This document shows, in pieces, positions 16,817-20,560 of a DNA stretch of 20,560 nt. Origin of the DNA: JBCDCB01 sp039182735. GTDB lineage: Bacteria; Planctomycetota; Phycisphaerae; Phycisphaerales; UBA1924. The position numbers and the translations under genes were made by a program. Location: contig JBCDCB010000049.1 in assembly GCA_039182735.1 (NCBI GenBank), positions 1 to 20,560 of the forward strand, in the 5' to 3' direction. Below the pieces are notes generated by a model that was not told the DNA's origin, did no database searches, and saw nothing but the letters and a program-made list of their open reading frames with translations. The first letter of the stretch is position 1. Every line of letters begins with the position of its first letter.

Positions 16817-17398
16817 TCAGCGCCGGCGGCGCGTCGCGGCGAGCCCGGCGAGTGCGAGCATCGCCGCGGAGCCCGGCGAGGGAACGATCTGGTAGAAGCC
16901 GATGATCGCGCCGGAACCCGGGGGCGTGGTGTCGCCGACGAAGATGTCCCCGGTGGTCCCGATCGGCCCGAATGTTCCGCCGGTCAGGTCCGCGAGCAAC
17001 TCGCCTGTGAACGCGGCGGTCGCGGTGTCAAACATCAGGCTGTCCTGCCCGCCGTTCGCGCTGGTCGAGAAGAGGTTGAGATCGCGGTCGGTCAGCCCGC
17101 CGAACGTGTTGGTGATCCGGTCGAAGACGCCGCTGCTCCCCGAGGGCGAGAGGTCGCCCGTGGGGAGCGGCTGGATCGCGGGCGAGACCTGCAGGTCGGT
17201 CGTGAAGAGGTTCGCGAGCGTGACACCCGCGGCGAGCGTGTCGCTGCTGTCGTTGAGGAGGGAGACGTCGCCCGTTGCCGTGATGCGCACCGCCGACGGA
17301 TCGCTGACATCGACCGTGAGCAGGATGTGCGCGCTGCCATTGGCGAGCGCGGAACCCGTGAAGGTCAAGACGGCAAGCGTGGTGGTGGTGCGGAGCAT
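16817..17398 (-). CDS. Exported protein with PEP-CTERM-like sorting tail
   Basis: A 193-aa protein with a signal peptide (MLRTTTTLAVLTFTGSALA, cut before NGSAH). A beta-rich mature part of about 145 residues follows, low in charge and rich in Thr, Ser, Gly and Asp. The C-terminus PSPGSAAMLALAGLAATRRRR has the three parts of a PEP-CTERM-type signal: a proline motif, a short hydrophobic segment and a basic end. In organisms with an exosortase such tails direct proteins to the surface or into exopolysaccharide; this variant is typical of Phycisphaerae. No enzyme motif or Cys pair is visible, so the function is unknown. The start follows GGGAGGG by 7 nt (17406-17412). Confidence 0.82.
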   Translation of the reverse strand: MLRTTTTLAVLTFTGSALANGSAHILLTVDVSDPSAVRITATGDVSLLNDSSDTLAAGVTLANLFTTDLQVSPAIQPLPTGDLSPSGSSGVFDRITNTFGGLTDRDLNLFSTSANGGQDSLMFDTATAAFTGELLADLTGGTFGPIGTTGDIFVGDTTPPGSGAIIGFYQIVPSPGSAAMLALAGLAATRRRR

Positions 17399-17405
17399 GG
17401 TGATT

Positions 17406-17534
17406 CCCTCCCGAGCGTGCGCGCAGAGATCGCGCGGCAGCAGTCGTGTGACGTGACGGGAGCCGTGCTCCCTCCCAGAGCGCTCGAAGAGCGCCCTCCC
17501 ATATTGAACATACATCCGATTCACGCCCTTGCAA
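17406..17534 (-). promoter_or_regulatory. Promoter and structured 5' leader of the PEP-CTERM gene
   Basis: On the minus strand TTGCAA (17529-17534) and TATGTT (17507-17512) are spaced by 16 nt, a good sigma-70 pair with a start near 17500. The leader of about 100 nt has two perfect 6-bp hairpins: GCGCTC-TTC-GAGCGC (17480-17494) and GGGAGC-ACG-GCTCCC (17459-17473). The 7-mer GGGAGGG occurs three times (17494-17500, 17470-17476, 17406-17412), and only the last is placed to be the Shine-Dalgarno. Confidence 0.6.
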
Positions 17535-17598
17535 TGCACCGGATGCGATGCCGTCCCGGATGGCGCAAGGGCCCAACTCGTGGCACTCCGCGTCACGG

Positions 17599-17604
17599 TA
17601 CGCT
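17599..17604 (+). promoter_or_regulatory. Putative leaderless -10 box of mgtE
   Basis: TACGCT, preceded by G, ends 5 nt before the ATG at 17610. No Shine-Dalgarno is seen. A transcript starting here would have no room for a magnesium riboswitch leader. Confidence 0.5.
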
Positions 17605-17609
17605 TGGGT

Positions 17610-18974
17610 ATGCCAGAAGCATCCGCCGACATCGTGCCCCAAGAACTCGCCGCGTTGATCGAATCGGGCGATCGGGAGAGCGCCGTCGCGTTCCTTCGTG
17701 TGCTCGATTCGAGCGACGAGCTGCTCGCGGTCTCGCGTCTGAGCGACGAGACCCGTGCCAAGCTGCTCGCCATGCTCGAAGCGGAAGAAGCCGCCTCGCT
17801 GCTGCAGGTGCTCCCGGAGCCGCAGGTGATCGACGCGGTCGAGCGTCTCGATCCGCAGGTGGCGGCGGAGATCGTGAGCGAGCTGCCCAGCGCCGAGCAG
17901 GCCGACGTGCTGGGCGAGCTCGACGAGACCGGCGCGCACGCGATCATCGAGCTGCTCGATCAGGAAGACGCGGCGGACGTCCGGCGCCTCGTTGAGTATG
18001 AGGACGACGTCGCGGGCGGGCTGATGGTCACCGAGTTCCTCGCGTACGACCAGCACGCGAGCGTCGCGCACGTCATCACCGATCTCGGCGAGAACGCCGA
18101 GAAGTACTCCGACTACGACATCCAGTACACCTATGTCACGGATCGTCTCGGTGCGCTCGTCGGCGTGCTGCGCCTGCGCGACCTGCTGCTCTCGCCCCGC
18201 TCGCGCGAGCTGCGCGCCATCATGATCCGCGAGCCGATCTCGGTCCCCGACGCGATGCACCTCGAAGACCTCGCGCGCTTCTTCGACGACAACCGCTTCT
18301 TCGGCGCACCCGTTGTGGATGAACAGGCACGGCTTGTCGGCGTCGTTCAACGCACCGCCGTCGAGGAGGCGCTCGCCGAGGGATCCGACGACACCTTCCG
18401 AAGGTCTCAGGGCATCGTGGGGGGCGAGGAACTCCGCACCATGCCGCTGCTGCTGCGATCGCGCCGTCGCTTGTCGTGGCTGAGCGTCAACATCCTGCTC
18501 AACATCATCGCGGCGAGCGTCATCGCGCTGCACCAGGACACACTCGAAGCCGTCATCGCGCTCGCGGTCTTCCTGCCCATCATCTCGGATATGAGCGGCT
18601 GCTCGGGCAACCAGGCCGTCGCCGTCTCGATGCGCGAACTCACGCTCGGCGTCATCAAGCCCACCGAACTCCTGCGCACGCTCTATAAGGAAGTCACGCT
18701 CGGGTTCATCAACGGCGCCGTGCTCGGCGGGCTCATCGGGCTCGTCGCCCTCGTCTGGCAGGGCAACGCCTATCTCGGGCTCGTTGTCGGCGGTGCGCTC
18801 ATGCTCAACACCATCGTCGCCGTCTGCATCGGCGGCTCCGTCCCGCTCCTGCTCAAACGCCTCAAGGTCGATCCCGCTCTCGCCGCCGGCCCCATCCTCA
18901 CCACCATTACCGATATGTGTGGCTTCTTCATCGTGCTGACGTTCGCGTCGATGATGCTCGAGCGCCTCGTCTGA
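17610..18974 (+). CDS. mgtE: MgtE-family magnesium transporter
   Basis: A 454-aa inner-membrane Mg2+ channel/transporter with the full family layout. A helical N domain (1-130) carries acidic repeats (LLQVLPEPQVIDAVERLDP; LPSAEQADVLGELD). Two CBS domains follow at about 139-195 (MVTEFLAYDQHASVAHVI) and 203-258 (MIREPISVPDAMHLEDLARFF). A five-helix pore domain covers about 287-452. The pore loop reads SDMSGCSGNQA (326-336), a branch variant of the usual GGNxGxQ, and the last helix has TTITDMCGFF with D435 at the position of the key pore acid. Mg2+ sensing in this family is done by the N and CBS domains. The ATG is chosen because the N domain begins at once and a TACGCT box ends 5 nt upstream; further upstream codons look non-coding. 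It ends 6 bp from the convergent channel gene. Confidence 0.95.
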   Translation: MPEASADIVPQELAALIESGDRESAVAFLRVLDSSDELLAVSRLSDETRAKLLAMLEAEEAASLLQVLPEPQVIDAVERLDPQVAAEIVSELPSAEQADVLGELDETGAHAIIELLDQEDAADVRRLVEYEDDVAGGLMVTEFLAYDQHASVAHVITDLGENAEKYSDYDIQYTYVTDRLGALVGVLRLRDLLLSPRSRELRAIMIREPISVPDAMHLEDLARFFDDNRFFGAPVVDEQARLVGVVQRTAVEEALAEGSDDTFRRSQGIVGGEELRTMPLLLRSRRRLSWLSVNILLNIIAASVIALHQDTLEAVIALAVFLPIISDMSGCSGNQAVAVSMRELTLGVIKPTELLRTLYKEVTLGFINGAVLGGLIGLVALVWQGNAYLGLVVGGALMLNTIVAVCIGGSVPLLLKRLKVDPALAAGPILTTITDMCGFFIVLTFASMMLERLV

Positions 18975-18980
18975 ACCGGG

Positions 18981-20072
18981 CTACCCGCCGATCCAACGCT
19001 CGACCGACGCCTTCCATTCCGCGCCCTCGATCACGCGCAGCAGCGCCCGGTTGAAGGGCTCGGACCGGTCCGAACCCGGCGGCAGCGCGATCGCGTACGG
19101 ACGCAAGTCGAACTGCGCCTCGAGCACCCGCACCACACCGGCGTGCGACCGAGAGGCCGCGTATTGCAAGATCGGCGCGTCGTGCACAAACGCGTCGATC
19201 TCGTCGCGCGCGAGCGCCTCGAATCCCGCTTCGACCGTCTCGTAGGCTCGGGGTGTCACGCCCCGCGCGCGCAGCGTCGTCTGGCTCGCGGTCCCCTCAA
19301 GCGTCCCGACGCGTGCGCGCGGCAGGTCGTCGGGCCCGCTCACGCGCGACTCCAGCGACGCCGCCGTGATCGACGACGCGATCGTCCCCGTGAACGTCGA
19401 GATCACGATGATCGACGCGAACATCCAGATCAGCGCGAGGAACCGGCCCGGCAGCGTCCGCGGCGACTTGTCGCCGTACCCCACCGTCGTCATCGTCACC
19501 GCGGAGAACCAGAACCCGTTGCCGATCCCCCCGAGCACGCCGCCCCCGAACTCCTCGGGGTTGCGATGGCGCTCGGCGAGCCACGCCGCGATCCCCACCA
19601 GCAGCAGCACAAGCGACAGCGACCCCACCGCCAGCCAAAAGCCGGGGGTCATCAGCCCGCGCAGCCCCCGCAGCAGCCCGCCGCTGCCACTGTCCGCGCG
19701 CACCGCGATCCCCAGACCGCTCATGTAGTACGCGTGCGAGAAGTCGAGGCGTTGCTCGCGTTCCGGCGTGACGGAGATCGCCGCGATCGCAGCGTCGAGT
19801 TCGCCCGAAACGACGTCATCGAGCGCGTCGTCCAGTTCACGTTCGATGAGTTGATACTCGAACCCACCGAGCCCGGCGATGGCATCGAGCAACTCAACGC
19901 TGAGCCCGCCGAGCGTGCCGTCCTCGTTGCGCACGACGAACGGCTCGCTGACCTTCGTGCCGATGCGCAGCGTCGAGGCGCCCGGCCTTTCACCCGCCTG
20001 TGCGAAGGCGCAGGGATGGCATGCGAGCAGCGCAACGATCGCGATGAGAACGCCGAGTGTTCGATGTGGCAT
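18981..20072 (-). CDS. GluR0-like ligand-gated potassium channel (prokaryotic ionotropic glutamate receptor type)
   Basis: A 363-aa protein combining a split periplasmic amino-acid-binding domain with a potassium pore. Order: signal peptide (1-25), ligand lobe S1 (about 33-127), TM1 (about 144-165), re-entrant pore helix and filter TTVGYGD (195-201), TM2 (about 208-231), and ligand lobe S2 (about 240-361). S1 has SVTPEREQRLDFSHAYY, with R105 where glutamate receptors and amino-acid binding proteins hold the ligand carboxylate. S2 has FVHDAP, with D298 at the place that binds the amino group. The arrangement is that of Synechocystis GluR0: ligand binding outside opens a K+-selective pore. The ligand is probably an amino acid, but which one is not readable. 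No Shine-Dalgarno is present; TAGGCT ends 6 nt before the ATG. The calcium or magnesium context (convergent mgtE) may be chance. Confidence 0.93.
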   Translation of the reverse strand: MPHRTLGVLIAIVALLACHPCAFAQAGERPGASTLRIGTKVSEPFVVRNEDGTLGGLSVELLDAIAGLGGFEYQLIERELDDALDDVVSGELDAAIAAISVTPEREQRLDFSHAYYMSGLGIAVRADSGSGGLLRGLRGLMTPGFWLAVGSLSLVLLLVGIAAWLAERHRNPEEFGGGVLGGIGNGFWFSAVTMTTVGYGDKSPRTLPGRFLALIWMFASIIVISTFTGTIASSITAASLESRVSGPDDLPRARVGTLEGTASQTTLRARGVTPRAYETVEAGFEALARDEIDAFVHDAPILQYAASRSHAGVVRVLEAQFDLRPYAIALPPGSDRSEPFNRALLRVIEGAEWKASVERWIGG

Positions 20073-20078
20073 GCACGC

Positions 20079-20084
20079 AGCCTA
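20079..20084 (-). promoter_or_regulatory. Putative leaderless -10 box of the GluR0-like gene
   Basis: TAGGCT on the minus strand, preceded by G, lies exactly 6 nt before the ATG at 20072. No Shine-Dalgarno is present. Confidence 0.5.
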
Positions 20085-20117
20085 CACGCGCCGCGCCTCA
20101 TGCGTGAAGAGTCGGGG

Positions 20118-20441
20118 CTACGCCGGATCGCAGGTGCATCCGAGGTTCGAGACCACGAGCGTCACGTCGGCGCTCACGATCGCTCGCGGTCGGTCTCGCG
20201 TCGGGAATGACACCGGCGGCTGAAACGTGCGGCCGCCGTTGCTGAACACGATCGCCGTGCCGGTGCCCGGTTTGAGGTACACAACGTCGTTGATCCGATC
20301 GTCATCGAGGTCGGGGGTCTGCACGCGTGACGGTCGCGAGTCCACGGGTCTTGACCATTCGGCGACCGGCGGCAAGACGCCGGCGCTCAGAAAGAGCTTG
20401 AGTCGATCGACACTGCGGCTTGTGTCGCTAAAAGACTCCCC
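20118..20441 (-). pseudogene. Remnant of an FG-GAP/dockerin protein gene
   Basis: The minus-strand frame is open from the codon after the upstream gene's TAA (20442-20444) down to TAG at 20118-20120. It is in the same frame as that gene. It encodes one good FG-GAP repeat (DLDDDRINDVVYLKPGTG, then TAIVFSNGGRTFQPPVSFP) joined abruptly to SADVTLVVSNLGCTCDPA. The latter is the final segment of the dockerin-like tail, missing its calcium loop and the whole first repeat. There is no signal peptide, no Shine-Dalgarno and only a TTG near 20375 as a possible start. It looks like a decayed, internally deleted copy of a protein like those at the window edges. An expressed short protein cannot be excluded. 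Confidence 0.6.
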
Positions 20442-20560
20442 TTACGGCGCGCAGCCGAGGTTGGAGACGACCAGCGTGATGTCGGCGGTGGTGGTGACGC
20501 CGTCGCCATCGACATCGCCGGGCGTGCCCATCGCGCCGGGCGAGCCGGCGCCGAGGTTCG
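20442..20560 (-). CDS. C-terminal end of a dockerin-type secreted protein (5' end outside window)
   Basis: The last 39 codons of a gene entering from the right edge read NLGAGSPGAMGTPGDVDGD, then GVTTTADITLVVSNLGCAP and TAA. This is one linker plus one EF-hand-like dockerin repeat, nearly identical in style to the end of the gene at the left edge (NLGAGSPGAQGTPGDANGD, then GVTDVSDITFVVSNLGC). What the rest of the protein does is not visible. Confidence 0.8.
   Translation of the reverse strand, partial: NLGAGSPGAMGTPGDVDGDGVTTTADITLVVSNLGCAP

Noticed and set aside
17399..17609. Mg2+ riboswitch (M-box or mgtA type) ahead of mgtE
   Set aside because: No such fold or conserved core was recognised, and the best promoter box lies 5 nt before the ATG; the hairpins there belong to the divergent leader.
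17028..18533. 501-codon minus-strand frame across the PEP-CTERM and mgtE region
   Set aside because: It is antisense to mgtE and out of frame in the PEP-CTERM gene; both real genes have clear domains and start signals.

Overview
The window is GC-rich (about two thirds G+C by eye) bacterial chromosome. It most resembles a planctomycete of the class Phycisphaerae. The evidence is the C-terminal motif 'GD-x-x-GDG-x(4)-DIT-x-VVSNLGC' at both edges, a PEP-CTERM-like tail (PSPGSAA...AGLAATRRRR), and an alternative GlmU-type protein of the kind known from Bacteroidetes and Planctomycetes. This assignment is inferred from protein style; there is no marker rRNA here. No integrase, IS element, CRISPR array or phage gene was seen.

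Layout, left to right. 1-1296 (+) is the 3' part of a secreted FG-GAP/VCBS-repeat protein ending in two dockerin-like EF-hand repeats. 1488-1561 (-) is tRNA-Asp(GTC), with a recognisable promoter and intrinsic terminator. 1712-3652 (-) is a transmembrane methyl-accepting chemotaxis protein. 3838-7739 (-) is a two-gene operon of an alternative GlmU-like nucleotidyltransferase/acyltransferase followed by DNA polymerase I, with a 4-bp GTGA overlap. 7776-8444 (+) is a HAD hydrolase. 8450-10540 (-) is an EF-G paralogue with altered GTPase motifs. 10862-12181 (+) is an exported metal-dependent amidohydrolase. 12201-13625 (-) is a persulfide-dioxygenase/rhodanese fusion. 13737-16262 (+) is a large Eco57I/TaqI-type N6-adenine DNA methyltransferase with no visible nuclease. 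16257-16787 (-) is a DinB-like protein. 16817-17398 (-) is a PEP-CTERM-type exported protein. 17610-18974 (+) is an MgtE magnesium transporter. 18981-20072 (-) is a GluR0-like ligand-gated potassium channel. 20118-20560 (-) holds an FG-GAP/dockerin remnant directly behind the 3' end of another dockerin-type gene.

Most of this is a mosaic of housekeeping and physiology genes rather than one dedicated system. Strands alternate, and convergent genes end within a few bases of each other. Two kinds of translation start are visible. Five genes (MCP, EF-G-like, amidohydrolase, sulfur dioxygenase, PEP-CTERM) have clear Shine-Dalgarno sequences. Five others (GlmU-like, HAD, DinB, MgtE, GluR0-like) have none, but carry a G-TAnnnT box ending 5-6 nt before the ATG, as expected for leaderless mRNAs. 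That pattern, the GluR0-like channel, the unaccompanied methyltransferase, the EF-G paralogue without a canonical NKxD motif, and the dockerin remnant are the points most worth a second look. I did not find a convincing undescribed multi-gene system.
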